A stretch of 64,000 nucleotides of DNA from Hyphomicrobiales bacterium (GCA_900471485.1 UCEU01000014.1:1-64000), one strand, 5' to 3'; positions 9,151-17,929 are shown, counted from the stretch's first letter. Numbers and translations: made by a program. Notes: generated by a model from the sequence alone, not told the origin.

Positions 9151-9645
9151 TTACATCTTCATGTTGGGGTCCATGCCCTGCATGGTCTTGCTGGGCGTGG
9201 ATCCGGTGGGGGTGGTCTCCGGCGCGACCTGCGTTGGGGCCGCTTCGGATGGGGGTAGCGGATCGCCGATCGCAAGCTTCATGGCCGCGATCTCCTGCTG
9301 CTGATCCACGATGATTTCCTGGGCGATGCGCTTGAGCTGTTCGTTCTTGCCGTATTTGAGAACGGCGAGAGCCATGTCGATGGCGCCCTGGTGATGAGGC
9401 GTCATCATCGCCACGAAATCGCGGTCGACATCACCTGATGGTTCGACCTCCATCGCCGCCATCATCTTGTTCATGGCGGCGTCGTTTTCCGCGAGATAGG
9501 TTGCTTCAGGCCCTGTGCCATCGGTCTGCATGGACGCGTGGTCGTGTTGCGAGGGATCATGGGCGAAGGCGGCGGTACAAATGCCCATGGTGGTCAAGAT
9601 GGCGGCCGCAACGACCGTCGATTTTCGGGAATACCGGAGGTTCAT
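9151..9645 (-). CDS. DUF305 periplasmic protein
   Basis: 164 aa with a signal peptide ending AAFA at about residue 29, followed by a His-rich start (HDPSQHDHA). The DUF305 hallmark MMTPHHQGAIDMA lies near residues 85-97 and the C-terminus is Met-rich (MQGMDPNMKM). DUF305 proteins are ferritin-like helical proteins often linked to copper handling. The His and Met residues fit metal binding, but this is inference. It is the first gene of a two-gene unit with the YVTN protein. Confidence 0.85.
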   Translation of the reverse strand: MNLRYSRKSTVVAAAILTTMGICTAAFAHDPSQHDHASMQTDGTGPEATYLAENDAAMNKMMAAMEVEPSGDVDRDFVAMMTPHHQGAIDMALAVLKYGKNEQLKRIAQEIIVDQQQEIAAMKLAIGDPLPPSEAAPTQVAPETTPTGSTPSKTMQGMDPNMKM

Positions 9646-9705
9646 CGACTTTCTCCTTCTTGTTGCATCGAGATAGACACCTGGGCGGCGCTTTTATTCC
9701 CAAAC

Positions 9706-9722
9706 GGCGCAAATTTTGCGCC
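9706..9722. promoter_or_regulatory. Palindrome upstream of DUF305/YVTN unit
   Basis: GGCGCAAATTTTGCGCC is a perfect 8-bp inverted repeat around a single T. It lies 61 bp upstream of the DUF305 start in a 136-bp gap and could be an operator. The core TTGCGC also occurs upstream of the first AraC gene (about 12721). Confidence 0.45.
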
Positions 9723-9781
9723 AGGGGTCATCGCGAAGGGATGATCTGAAACTGGTGCTTGGGACCGCTGTCGCGCAAATT

Positions 9782-10225
9782 CTACGCCTGCTGCAAGGAC
9801 GCCGCGAGATTGCCCAAGATGCCGAGCTGACCGAAAATGATGGTCGCGGCAGTGTAGCAATGGAAGGACGTCACCTTGCCGTCCTTCAGGCGGAACACGT
9901 CGCAGCAGGGCGCGTGCATTTCCTTGCCGGTCGGCGGGATCGTTCCGACAGGCAACGCGAGGGGACCCGTGTGGGTGCCGTTGAGGGTCAACTCCACGAT
10001 GACCATGTCGTCGGTCACGTAGAAGTTTCCGAGCTCGCGATGCATGTCTTGGAAGGCGGTGGCGTAGATTTCGACCGTTTTGCCGATGTCGGCACCGTAA
10101 TACTTCGCACCCGCCGACACGTCCCAGAAATAGCCGTTCTCGGCGAAGAGGGCGACGAACGCCGTGACGTCCCTCACTTCGGCGGTCCGGTAAAGTTCGC
10201 GAATGACATCTTCGTTGGTAGGCAT
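9782..10225 (-). CDS. NTF2/SnoaL-like fold protein
   Basis: 147 aa with the layout of the SnoaL/NTF2-like family: MPTNEDVIRELYRTAEVRDVTAFVALFAENGYFWD, then VIVELTLNGTHTGPL and CCDVFRLKDGKV. These are small cone-shaped proteins that isomerise, hydrate or just bind small molecules. The ATG at 10225 follows AAGGAAAAAAC; an in-frame TTG 15 nt upstream lies before that ribosome site and was not used. It follows the epoxide-hydrolase-like gene by 29 bp and is probably in its operon. Confidence 0.8.
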   Translation of the reverse strand: MPTNEDVIRELYRTAEVRDVTAFVALFAENGYFWDVSAGAKYYGADIGKTVEIYATAFQDMHRELGNFYVTDDMVIVELTLNGTHTGPLALPVGTIPPTGKEMHAPCCDVFRLKDGKVTSFHCYTAATIIFGQLGILGNLAASLQQA

Positions 10226-10254
10226 GTTTTTTCCTTGCAATTGCTAGAGCTGGA

Positions 10255-11523
10255 TCAGCGGATGGATTTGAAGGCCTTGCGCATTTCCTGCGCGAAGAGG
10301 TCGGGCTGCTCGAAGGCAGCGAAGTGCCCGCCCTTGTCGACCTCGTTCCAGTAAAAGAGATTCGGCCAGTGTGCTTCGGCCCATGCCTTAGGTGCTCGGT
10401 AGATCTCTTTCGGAAAGATCGTCGCGGCCATCGGCAGTTCGATCCGGCCGGCATCGAAGCCGCCGCCGTTGCGGGCGTTCTCCCAGTAGATGCGAGCGGA
10501 TGAGGCAGCGGTGTCCGTAAACCAGTAGAGCGAGATGTCGTCGAGCATCTCGTCGACCGTCAAGGCATCTTCCGGCTCGCCGCGGTTGTCCGTCCAGGCC
10601 TGGAATTTCTCGTATATCCAGGTCGCCTGGCCGACGGGCGAATCCGCGAGCGCGTATCCGATTGTCTGTGGCCGCGTTGCCTGTTCCTTGAAGTAGCCGA
10701 ACTGCTCGTTCGCGAACTTCATCGCCGCGTCCATCGCGGCCTTCTCCTCGGACGTCGGATTTTCGGGGAATTTCTCCGGGAAGACCAGCGGCCAGTTCAC
10801 ATGGGCGGCCACAAGCCCTTCGGGACGGACATGTCCGAGCGCATGGGTGACGCCCGATCCCCAGTCTCCGCCTTGCGCGACCCACTTGTCGTATCCAAGG
10901 CGCTTCATCAGCGTGGCCCAGGCATTGGCGGTCTTGACCACAGTCCATCCTTCGGAGGTCGGCTTGTCGGAGAAGCCGAAGCCGGGCTGCGAAGGAATGA
11001 CGACGTGGAAAGCGTCCTCGGCCGTGCCGCCATGCGCGGTCGGATCGGTGAGGGGGCCGATGACCTTCAGGAACTCGACGACTGATCCCGGCCATCCATG
11101 GGTTAGGATGATCGGCAGGGCGTTTTCATGCTTCGACTTGACATGGATGAAATGGATACCGAGACCGTCGATCCGGGTACGGAACTGTGAAAACGCGTTG
11201 ATGCGCTTCTCGAATTTTCTCCAATCATATTTGCGTTCCCAGTGGGCGACCAGGGATTTCGCCTTGTGGAGTGGAACACCTTGCGACCAGTCCGAGACGG
11301 TTTCCTGGTCGGGCCATCTCGTATTCTTGAGCCGGTGCTTCAGATCGTCGATAGCGGCTTGGGGAACGGAGACCTTGAACGGGGTTACGTCGTCCGTTGC
11401 CTGTGGAATCGCGACGTCCGGCGACGCCGCGTCGGCATGGGATGTCAGCGATGCCAGTGCGGGCAAAGCGGCGGCGAATTGGAGAACGCGCCGGCGCGTC
11501 GCGACGGTCGATGGATCGGTCAT
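10255..11523 (-). CDS. Epoxide-hydrolase-like alpha/beta hydrolase with Tat signal
   Basis: 422 aa. A twin-arginine signal is visible at residues 10-33 (RRRVLQFAAALPALASL), followed by an epoxide hydrolase N-terminal domain (about 45-155) and the alpha/beta hydrolase core. The oxyanion motif HGWPG is at 142-146, the nucleophile D220 in GGDWG, and a likely catalytic His in GGHFAAFEQ near residue 402. These match microsomal-type (EHN) epoxide hydrolases, which open epoxides to diols. A periplasmic form is unusual. It shares a promoter module (11575-11625) with the SDR operon near 18.1 kb. Confidence 0.87.
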   Translation of the reverse strand: MTDPSTVATRRRVLQFAAALPALASLTSHADAASPDVAIPQATDDVTPFKVSVPQAAIDDLKHRLKNTRWPDQETVSDWSQGVPLHKAKSLVAHWERKYDWRKFEKRINAFSQFRTRIDGLGIHFIHVKSKHENALPIILTHGWPGSVVEFLKVIGPLTDPTAHGGTAEDAFHVVIPSQPGFGFSDKPTSEGWTVVKTANAWATLMKRLGYDKWVAQGGDWGSGVTHALGHVRPEGLVAAHVNWPLVFPEKFPENPTSEEKAAMDAAMKFANEQFGYFKEQATRPQTIGYALADSPVGQATWIYEKFQAWTDNRGEPEDALTVDEMLDDISLYWFTDTAASSARIYWENARNGGGFDAGRIELPMAATIFPKEIYRAPKAWAEAHWPNLFYWNEVDKGGHFAAFEQPDLFAQEMRKAFKSIR

Positions 11524-11574
11524 ATCTCAGTCCTTGCTTGATCTGTTGTTTCAGGACGGTAGACGGGCGCGCCG

Positions 11575-11625
11575 CCGCCGAGAAGCAGGCGGGCATGGAG
11601 ACATCATCCATGGGAGTGGATGATG
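11575..11625 (-). promoter_or_regulatory. Promoter/operator module shared with the SDR operon (copy 1)
   Basis: It contains CATCATCCA-N6-TGGATGATG (11602-11625), a perfect 9-bp inverted repeat. On the plus strand the order is GAGAAGC, 10 nt, then GGAGACAT and ATCCA, an arrangement repeated with the same 10-nt spacing at 18069-18116. It lies upstream of the epoxide-hydrolase operon, read on the minus strand. Confidence 0.6.
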
Positions 11626-11652
11626 CCTTTGCCTGTGTTTGTCCCGTGTTCG

Positions 11653-12642
11653 TCAGGCCTTCACGAAGGCAAGCAGATCGGCGTTAAGCGTGTCCGCATT
11701 GACCGTGAGCATCCCGTGCGAGAAGCCCGGATAGGTCTTGAGCGTTCCATTCTTCAGGAGCTTGATCGACTTCAAGGCTGCGTCGGCGATCGGGACGATC
11801 TGGTCGTCCTCGCCATGCAGCACCAGCGTAGGCACGGTGATTGCCCTCAGGTCTTCGGTCTGATCGGTCTCGGAAAAGGCCTTGATGCCCTCGTAGTGGG
11901 CTTTTGCGCTTCCCATCATGCCCTGTCGCCACCAATTCTGGATCACACCTTCCATGACCTTGGCGCCATCGCGGTTGAAGCCGTAGAAGGGCCCTGCGGG
12001 AACATCGCGGAAGAACTGCGCACGGTTTGCGGCGAGTGCCGCGCGGAAACCGTCGAACACCTCGATCGGCAGGCCTTCCGGATTATTTTCGGTCTTCAGC
12101 ATCAATGGCGGCACGGCGGAGACGAGCACGGCCTTGGCGACGCGGCCGGATGGCTGGCCGAACTTCGCGACATAGCGGGCAACTTCGCCGCCGCCGGTCG
12201 AGTGGCCGATATGAACGGCGTTCTTGAGCTTCAGATGTTCCGCTACAGCGAAAGCGTCGGCGGCGTAGTGATCCATGTCGTGGCCTTCGGACACCTGGGT
12301 CGAGCGGCCGTGGCCACGGCGGTCATGGGCTACGACGCGGTAGCCCTTGGACAGGAAGAACAACATCTGCGCATCCCAATCGTCCGAAGACAGCGGCCAG
12401 CCGTGATGGAAGACGATCGGCTGTGCGTCCTTCGAACCCCAGTCCTTGAAGAAGATGTCGACGCCGTCCTTGGTCTTGATGAAGCTTTCGGTCATGGTTT
12501 GATTTCCGTCCTTGGGGTGGTTCGATGATTTCGTCGCGGCGAAGCTCGGCGCCGCCGGCAGCGAGATCGTCGCGGCCAGTGCGGCGCCTGTCAGCAGCGC
12601 ATCACGCCGGGTGATGGGGAGGGTCTTGTCGTTCGACGTCAC
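11653..12642 (-). CDS. Tat-exported alpha/beta hydrolase (cofactor-free haloperoxidase/esterase type)
   Basis: 329 aa. The N-terminus carries a Tat-like signal (ITRRDALLTGAALAATISLP, about residues 10-29), followed by the hydrolase from about residue 50. Visible motifs are HHGWPLSSDDW (oxyanion), the nucleophile S148 in GHSTGGG, an acid in LHGEDDQIVP and a His in GFSHGML. The pattern is that of non-haem chloroperoxidases/esterases. An internal Met at residue 50 (MTESFIKTKDG) matches the cytosolic family start, so an unexported form is conceivable. It is divergent from the first AraC gene across a 210-bp gap. Confidence 0.85.
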   Translation of the reverse strand: MTSNDKTLPITRRDALLTGAALAATISLPAAPSFAATKSSNHPKDGNQTMTESFIKTKDGVDIFFKDWGSKDAQPIVFHHGWPLSSDDWDAQMLFFLSKGYRVVAHDRRGHGRSTQVSEGHDMDHYAADAFAVAEHLKLKNAVHIGHSTGGGEVARYVAKFGQPSGRVAKAVLVSAVPPLMLKTENNPEGLPIEVFDGFRAALAANRAQFFRDVPAGPFYGFNRDGAKVMEGVIQNWWRQGMMGSAKAHYEGIKAFSETDQTEDLRAITVPTLVLHGEDDQIVPIADAALKSIKLLKNGTLKTYPGFSHGMLTVNADTLNADLLAFVKA

Positions 12643-12717
12643 GGTCGGTTTTTCCGTTCATGGTCTCTAAGGGAACGAGGTAAGGCTAATGTGCTCCGGC
12701 CTGGCAAACGATGCGCG

Positions 12718-12743
12718 TTCTTGCGCAAGCTGCACATTCTTGC
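12718..12743. promoter_or_regulatory. Repeated TTCTTGC motif upstream of the first AraC gene
   Basis: TTCTTGC occurs at 12718-12724 and again at 12737-12743, 19 bp apart, the first within TTGCGCAA. The motif recurs as GTTCTTGC at 14667-14674 upstream of the third AraC gene, next to two TTTGCGGA repeats at 14641 and 14651. These may be AraC half-sites; this is inference. Confidence 0.4.
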
Positions 12744-12852
12744 CCCAAACTTTGGCGCGGTCGCTTTCGATGGTTTACGCAACCCGCCGAATGCTTAGGT
12801 TTCGCCTCTGACCGGTGTGCTCGCCGGGAGATCAAGGGGGATCGGGTCGGAG

Positions 12853-13722
12853 ATGAGTGCTGAAAGCGCGAGCGAGCTTCATGAAAACGTTGTTCGGATC
12901 GACCGCAAGGCTCAATCCTGGAACGGGGTGACCATCGTTGACGTACACGAATACACCAAGGGCGAGGTGCTTCATTCCCTGCTGAACGAGGAGGAAACCG
13001 GCATCGCCATGGCCCTCGACGAAGTCGGCGGCGTCACGGAGCCGCGCTTGAAGCCGCAGCAGGCCTGCACGCTCGATCACAAGCCCAATCACATGACTTT
13101 GGTGCCACGCGGAATGCCGCTCTGGGGGCACGCGACGAAGGGGCTGCACTACAGTCGGTATGCTCTGCTGCTGTTCGATCTGGAGAAACTGGAGGCGAGA
13201 TTCCAGGAGGATTTCGCTGCCCAGAGTTTCGCCCGCCCGCGCATGCGTTTCACCGACGATCGAATCCATACGCTTGTCCGAATGCTGATCGATATTCCGA
13301 AAGACGATGCGTCGATGACGCTGCTAGGCGACAGCCTGACGTCCGCGGTATTCGCGCTCCTGTCATCGGAGGAGGAAGAGACCGCGGCAAGGGCGAAGCT
13401 CTCCGACCAGGCGCTCTCCCTCGTTGCCGACTATCTGCAGGATCAGTTGCCGGAGAAGATCGGGCTTCAGGAACTGTCTGAACTTGCTGGCATGTCGCAA
13501 TGGCACTTCTGCCGGGCGTTCAAGGCTTCGACTGGCCTGTCTCCCTATCAATGGCAGCTTGAGAAAAGATTGGAAACGGCCCAGGGCCTCCTTCTCCAAA
13601 CAGACGCACCGATTGATTTCATTGCCAAAAGCGTCGGATTCTGCGATGCCATGCACCTTAGCCGCGCGTTCAAGAAGCGAACAGGCGAGACCCCCCACGC
13701 TTGGAGACGCAGTCGCCGATGA
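12853..13722 (+). CDS. AraC-family transcriptional regulator 1
   Basis: 289 aa: an N-terminal effector region without a recognisable enzyme fold and a C-terminal double helix-turn-helix AraC domain (about residues 190-285; SQWHFCRAFKASTGLSPYQW and the second HTH ending GETPHAW). I chose the ATG at 12853 because it makes the N-terminus align with its two neighbours (…AQSWNG). An in-frame GTG at 12817 lacks a ribosome site. Its stop overlaps the start of the next AraC gene (ATGA). Confidence 0.87.
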   Translation: MSAESASELHENVVRIDRKAQSWNGVTIVDVHEYTKGEVLHSLLNEEETGIAMALDEVGGVTEPRLKPQQACTLDHKPNHMTLVPRGMPLWGHATKGLHYSRYALLLFDLEKLEARFQEDFAAQSFARPRMRFTDDRIHTLVRMLIDIPKDDASMTLLGDSLTSAVFALLSSEEEETAARAKLSDQALSLVADYLQDQLPEKIGLQELSELAGMSQWHFCRAFKASTGLSPYQWQLEKRLETAQGLLLQTDAPIDFIAKSVGFCDAMHLSRAFKKRTGETPHAWRRSRR

Positions 13723-14597
13723 ATACACGCGAGGCAGAACTTCTCGGATTGCCGTATAACATTCGCAACATCGCCACTCGCACGCAAAGCTGGAACGGCG
13801 TGCGGATCGATATCACAAAAGCGCACTACGCAGAGGGCGAGATCCTGCATCCGCTCGGCTACGAGAACCAGACGCGACTGTCGATCAATCTCGACGAGGT
13901 GGGTGGCATCACCGAACCGCGCTTGAGCAAGAATGTGCCATGTGCCGTCGAACACAAGCCGCGCTATATGGCCTTCGCGCCGGCGGGAACGCCCCTTTGG
14001 GGATACTCTTCCAAACTCGGCTATTGTTACGATGCGACGGTCATGTTCGATCTCGACGTTCTGGCCGAGCGCCTCGAACATCAGGTTTCGCGCACGACGG
14101 GTGAAGCGCCCAGAATGCGGTTCGCCGAGCCGAGGATATGGACGCTCGCAAACATGCTCGTCGCGATCCCTCATGACGACAGTTCCTACCAACTCTATGG
14201 CGACAGCCTGACCGCGGCCATTTTCGCGATCGCGTTCGAATCGCGGGAAACCCATGCCCGGTCAGGAAGCCTGGCGAGCTGGCAGCTCAATCGCGTGACC
14301 GATTATATGAAGCTTCGCCTGCCGGAGCAGGTTGAACTGCGGGAGCTCGCGTCGCTCGTTGGCCTCTCGCAATGGCACTTTGCGCGCGCTTTCAAAGCGT
14401 CGACCGGGTTGTCGCCATACCAGTGGCAGTTGGATGCCCGCTTGAGGCAGGCGCGTCATCTGCTTCTCGCCACGGATCAGACGATCGAAAATATTGCGGT
14501 TGCGACCGGCTTTTCCGACTACATGCACCTGATCCGACAATTCCGGAAAAAGACAGGCATGCCGCCTGCCGCATGGCGGCGCGCACATCGGAATTGA
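13719..14597 (+). CDS. AraC-family transcriptional regulator 2
   Basis: 292 aa and paralogous to both neighbours. It shares the N-terminal TQSWNGVRIDI segment, the AGTPLWGYS block, and the C-terminal double HTH with LSQWHFARAFKASTGLSPYQWQL. The start at 13719 overlaps the stop of AraC 1 by the ATGA arrangement, so the two are coupled. An in-frame TTG at 13701 is unlikely. The effector is unknown. Confidence 0.87.
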   Translation: MNTREAELLGLPYNIRNIATRTQSWNGVRIDITKAHYAEGEILHPLGYENQTRLSINLDEVGGITEPRLSKNVPCAVEHKPRYMAFAPAGTPLWGYSSKLGYCYDATVMFDLDVLAERLEHQVSRTTGEAPRMRFAEPRIWTLANMLVAIPHDDSSYQLYGDSLTAAIFAIAFESRETHARSGSLASWQLNRVTDYMKLRLPEQVELRELASLVGLSQWHFARAFKASTGLSPYQWQLDARLRQARHLLLATDQTIENIAVATGFSDYMHLIRQFRKKTGMPPAAWRRAHRN

Positions 14598-14795
14598 TCA
14601 GCCGACTGGAGCGCGGAGGCCGACCAGAGCGACAGGGAAATTTGCGGATTTTTGCGGAACATGGACGTTCTTGCTTAAATCAACGCGGCGAAGGCAGGTC
14701 TGTGTTGCTCCTTTTCTGAAGCGCGGTAAAGTCATTCGTCAAGAATGTGCGGCTGCGAGAGCCGGCTCCCGGTTACACAAGTTTAGGTTCTCGGC

Positions 14796-15671
14796 ATGGC
14801 AACGGTATTTGAGAGCGATCTTCCCGAAAACGTTCTCAGTATCGAGAGACGAAGCTGGAGTTGGAACGGCGCCGTTGTCGAGGATATCCACGAACATGCC
14901 GAGGGCCGCGTCGTTCATCCGATGCCGCATGCCAACGAAACACGGTTCACTGTCAGCCTGGCAGAGGTTGGAAGTGCTACGGAGTGCCGGCTGAAACGGG
15001 ATCAGGCCAATCCGATCGAGCACAGCACCAACCACATGGCGGTCATTTCTCGCGGGATGCCGTGGTGGGGCTACGCGGCACAACTGCGCTATGCCAGATA
15101 CGCGATGATCGTTTTCGATGTTCCCAGCCTGGAGACGCGGCTGCAGGGTGACTTCAGACCGGCGATTTTCGAGGAGCCGCGACTGCGCTTCAGCGATCCG
15201 CGCATCCTGTCGCTTATAAAGATGCTGATCGACATCCCAGACGCGGGCGCCTCCTCTTCCTCACTATTCGGCGACAGCCTGGTGGCCGGCATACTGGCCT
15301 TGCTGAGCACAATTCCCTCCATCGAGCGCCAGCCCAAGAGGCTTGCCGCCTGGCAGGTCCGCCGGGTGACGGATTACATGCGGAGCCGGCTCCCTCAACC
15401 GATCGAACTTCGCGAGCTCGCCTCCCTGCTTGGACAATCGCAGTGGCACTTCTGCCGGGCGTTCAAGGCGTCGACCGGAACCTCGCCATACCAGTGGCAA
15501 CTCGACGAGCGGATCAGGATAGTCCAGGGGCTTCTCCTGAACTCGGATGCTCCGCTTGACGTCATCGCCGAAGCGACCGGGTTCGGTGACGCCATGCACC
15601 TGATCCGCACGTTCAAGAAACGGTCCGGCCTGACGCCGGCAGTCTGGCGGCGCGACAACAACTTTCGCTAG
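14796..15671 (+). CDS. AraC-family transcriptional regulator 3
   Basis: 291 aa, the third paralogue. The N-terminus has WSWNGAVVEDIHEHAEGRV and SRGMPWWGYA, and the C-terminal AraC domain has SQWHFCRAFKASTGTSPYQWQL. Unlike the first pair it is preceded by a 198-bp gap containing TTTGCGGA repeats (14641, 14651) and GTTCTTGC (14667), so it probably has its own promoter. It is convergent with the quinol-monooxygenase-like gene. Confidence 0.87.
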   Translation: MATVFESDLPENVLSIERRSWSWNGAVVEDIHEHAEGRVVHPMPHANETRFTVSLAEVGSATECRLKRDQANPIEHSTNHMAVISRGMPWWGYAAQLRYARYAMIVFDVPSLETRLQGDFRPAIFEEPRLRFSDPRILSLIKMLIDIPDAGASSSSLFGDSLVAGILALLSTIPSIERQPKRLAAWQVRRVTDYMRSRLPQPIELRELASLLGQSQWHFCRAFKASTGTSPYQWQLDERIRIVQGLLLNSDAPLDVIAEATGFGDAMHLIRTFKKRSGLTPAVWRRDNNFR

Positions 15672-15709
15672 CCGCGCGCCGCGGATATGACGCCGCAATC
15701 CCAATGGTG

Positions 15710-16063
15710 TCAGGAGATGCGGCCGCGCGGGTCATCGATGTGCTGCTTTGCGACATCGTAGCGGATACCCTGTCGGTCGAGGATCCGCACATTCTTCACG
15801 ACAGTGCTTAGAGCCTCGAGGAATATCGGCGAGTTCTCATGCGCCTCATAGGCGGCCTCGTCTCTCCAGCCCTCGACAAGGTGGAAGGTGTTCGGGTCCG
15901 CCAGATCCTGCGCGAAGGCGTAGAAGATGCATCCGTCGATCTCGGCTGCCGCCTTCATGTCCGGGATCACCGCGTCGATGAAGGTCTGCCGATCGTCCGG
16001 GTGAACGCGATAATAGGCGCTGACGAGCATGTTCGTCGGCAGGGTCTTGTCGTGGTCGGCCAT
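15710..16063 (-). CDS. Antibiotic biosynthesis monooxygenase (ABM)/quinol monooxygenase-like protein
   Basis: 117 aa with the dimeric ferredoxin-like ABM fold: a strand with YYRVHPDDRQTFIDAVIPDMKAAAEIDGCIFYAFAQD, then TFHLVEGWRDEAAYEAHENSPIF. Relatives such as YgiN oxidise quinols without cofactor; others degrade haem or act only in binding. It is the last gene of a minus-strand unit of SDR, MDR reductase and ABM protein, which suggests a role in quinone or aromatic redox chemistry. The exact activity is not known. Confidence 0.83.
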   Translation of the reverse strand: MADHDKTLPTNMLVSAYYRVHPDDRQTFIDAVIPDMKAAAEIDGCIFYAFAQDLADPNTFHLVEGWRDEAAYEAHENSPIFLEALSTVVKNVRILDRQGIRYDVAKQHIDDPRGRIS

Positions 16064-16113
16064 GGCCGTGTTCTCCTTTGGCTGGCTGATGGTCTATTTC
16101 GGTCGCGCAGCGC

Positions 16114-17115
16114 TTAGCGTGACGCGATCAGAACCGTGCCGGATTTGCCGGGCTTTTCGACAAGTGCGGCAGCCTTGCCGACATCCGCGAGATCGAACGT
16201 TTGCTCGACCTGAAAGAGCTCCGGCTTGTCGGCAGCAAGCTCAAGCGCCAGCTTGAGATCGGCCTTGCGGACGTCTGCAGGCAGCCCTGCCCACCGCCCG
16301 ACCGTCACGCCCGACATCCGGATGTCGCGTGTCGAAAAGTAAAGCGCGGGGACCGAGATCGGCTGCCCGGAAAGGTCGCCGTAGGACACCAGGCTGCCGC
16401 CTTGGGCGAGCAGCCCGGCCGCCGCACTGGCGGTCTCGCCGCCGACAGGGTCGAGCACGACGCCGATCGGATGACCGTCGGCGGCCGCCACGACCTTGTC
16501 CTGCCAGCCGGGCTTGTCAGTTGAAACAACCGGCAAATCCGGGAACACCACGTTGAGCTCGTTCACGCCGGCCTCCCGCCGGACGACGCCGACGACATCG
16601 AAGCCGCGATCGAGCAGCAGTCCGATCACCAGTCTGGCGACTGCGGATCCGGCGGCGGTAAGAACGACGACGTCGCGGCCCGGTTTCGCGCCGGATGTCT
16701 CGACGGCCCGCAAGAGGAGCGCCGTCGTCAGCGGATTGACGTGAAGCTGAGCAGCGGCTTCATCCGAGACGTCATCAGGAATCTCGGTGATGTATTCGGC
16801 CGAGACGATAGCCTTCTCGCTCCATGCGCCCTTGCCGGGAAAGAAGGCGACGCGGGTGCCCGGCTCCAACGCCACGCCATCGCCTGCTTCCTCGACGATG
16901 CCGTAGCCCTCGAAGCCGACGCGCACGCCCTCTTTCGGAACCACCGCTCCCGGCTGGTAGCGTCCCGATATGCCGAGAAGGTCGCCGTGGTGGACTGGCC
17001 GAAGAAGCACCCGGATCAGCACTTCGTTGCGTTCGGGACGTTTGGGGTCTGCGACGTCGACTGCCTGAAGAACGTCCTCAGGCTTCCCATGCTTGAAATA
17101 GACTGCGGCACGCAT
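16114..17115 (-). CDS. Zinc-independent MDR reductase (quinone oxidoreductase-like)
   Basis: 333 aa of the medium-chain dehydrogenase/reductase family: an N-terminal GroES-like domain (MRAAVYFKHGKPEDVLQAVDV…) and a Rossmann domain with VVVLTAAGSAVARLVIGLLLDRGFDVVGVVRR. The structural and catalytic zinc ligands of alcohol dehydrogenases are absent, as in NADPH:quinone or enoyl reductases. The frame is open upstream for 80 codons into the SDR gene; the start at 17115 fits the conserved N-terminus and has a GGAGAG ribosome site. It lies between the SDR and ABM genes. Confidence 0.87.
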   Translation of the reverse strand: MRAAVYFKHGKPEDVLQAVDVADPKRPERNEVLIRVLLRPVHHGDLLGISGRYQPGAVVPKEGVRVGFEGYGIVEEAGDGVALEPGTRVAFFPGKGAWSEKAIVSAEYITEIPDDVSDEAAAQLHVNPLTTALLLRAVETSGAKPGRDVVVLTAAGSAVARLVIGLLLDRGFDVVGVVRREAGVNELNVVFPDLPVVSTDKPGWQDKVVAAADGHPIGVVLDPVGGETASAAAGLLAQGGSLVSYGDLSGQPISVPALYFSTRDIRMSGVTVGRWAGLPADVRKADLKLALELAADKPELFQVEQTFDLADVGKAAALVEKPGKSGTVLIASR

Positions 17116-17173
17116 CGCGGGCTCTCCTTGAGAATGAGAAGGGGAGCGGCGGTTCGCCGCTCCTGTTGCAGGG

Positions 17174-17929
17174 TTAGACCTGGGCCTGGCCACCGTCGGC
17201 GAAGAGCTCTGCGCCGTTGACGAAGCTTGCATCGTCGGAAGCGAGGAACAGGGTTGCCTTGGCGATCTCCTCGGATTCGCCGACGCGGCCAAGCGGGATG
17301 CGCGAGGCAAGATAGTCGAGCAGGCCCTGCTGCTGCTCCTTGTCGTCGCCAGCAAGCTCGACGAGGCCGGGAGTGCGCGTCGCGCCTGGGGAGACGACGT
17401 TTACGCGGATGCCGGTGCCCTTCAGGTCAAGCGCCCAGGAGCGAGCCAGGTTGCGGACGGCGGCCTTCGAAGCTGAGTAGACGGAGAAGGCAGCCGTGCC
17501 TTCAGTGCCGGCGGTCGAGCCGGTCAGCACAACCGACGAGCCCTTGCTCAGCAGCGGAAGCGCCTTCTGCACCGTGAAGATGACGGCCTTCACGTTGCGG
17601 CCGAAGGTATCGTCGACCTGTTCCTCGGTGATCTGTCCCAGCGGGAGCATGCTGCCGCCGCCAGCGTTGACGACGAGGGCGTCAAGGCGACCCTGTTCGG
17701 CTTTTACCTGGGCGAACAGCTTGTCGAGATCGGCGTTGCTGGAGGAGTCTGCCTGTACGCCGACCGCGCCATGGCCAATTTCGGCCACTGCCCTGTCGAG
17801 CGCATCCTTGCGGCGGCCGGTGATGTAGACGCGCGCGCCTTCGGCGGCGAAAAGCTTGGCGGTCGAGAGGCCGATGCCGCTGGTTGCTCCGGTGACGACG
17901 GCGATCTTGTTTTCCAGTCTTTTGGTCAT
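17174..17929 (-). CDS. Short-chain dehydrogenase/reductase
   Basis: 251 aa classical SDR: the cofactor motif TGATSGIG at residues 14-21, an R in YITGRRKD that favours NADPH, the NAG motif (VVNAGGGS), and the catalytic YSASK with a preceding Ser (VLTGSTAG). It is the first gene of an operon with the MDR reductase and ABM protein. Its promoter contains the module shared with the epoxide hydrolase operon. The substrate is unknown. Confidence 0.9.
   Translation of the reverse strand: MTKRLENKIAVVTGATSGIGLSTAKLFAAEGARVYITGRRKDALDRAVAEIGHGAVGVQADSSSNADLDKLFAQVKAEQGRLDALVVNAGGGSMLPLGQITEEQVDDTFGRNVKAVIFTVQKALPLLSKGSSVVLTGSTAGTEGTAAFSVYSASKAAVRNLARSWALDLKGTGIRVNVVSPGATRTPGLVELAGDDKEQQQGLLDYLASRIPLGRVGESEEIAKATLFLASDDASFVNGAELFADGGQAQV

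Noticed and set aside
16114..17355. Longer form of the MDR reductase frame starting at 17355
   Set aside because: The extra 80 residues lie inside the SDR gene and are unlike any dehydrogenase N-terminus.
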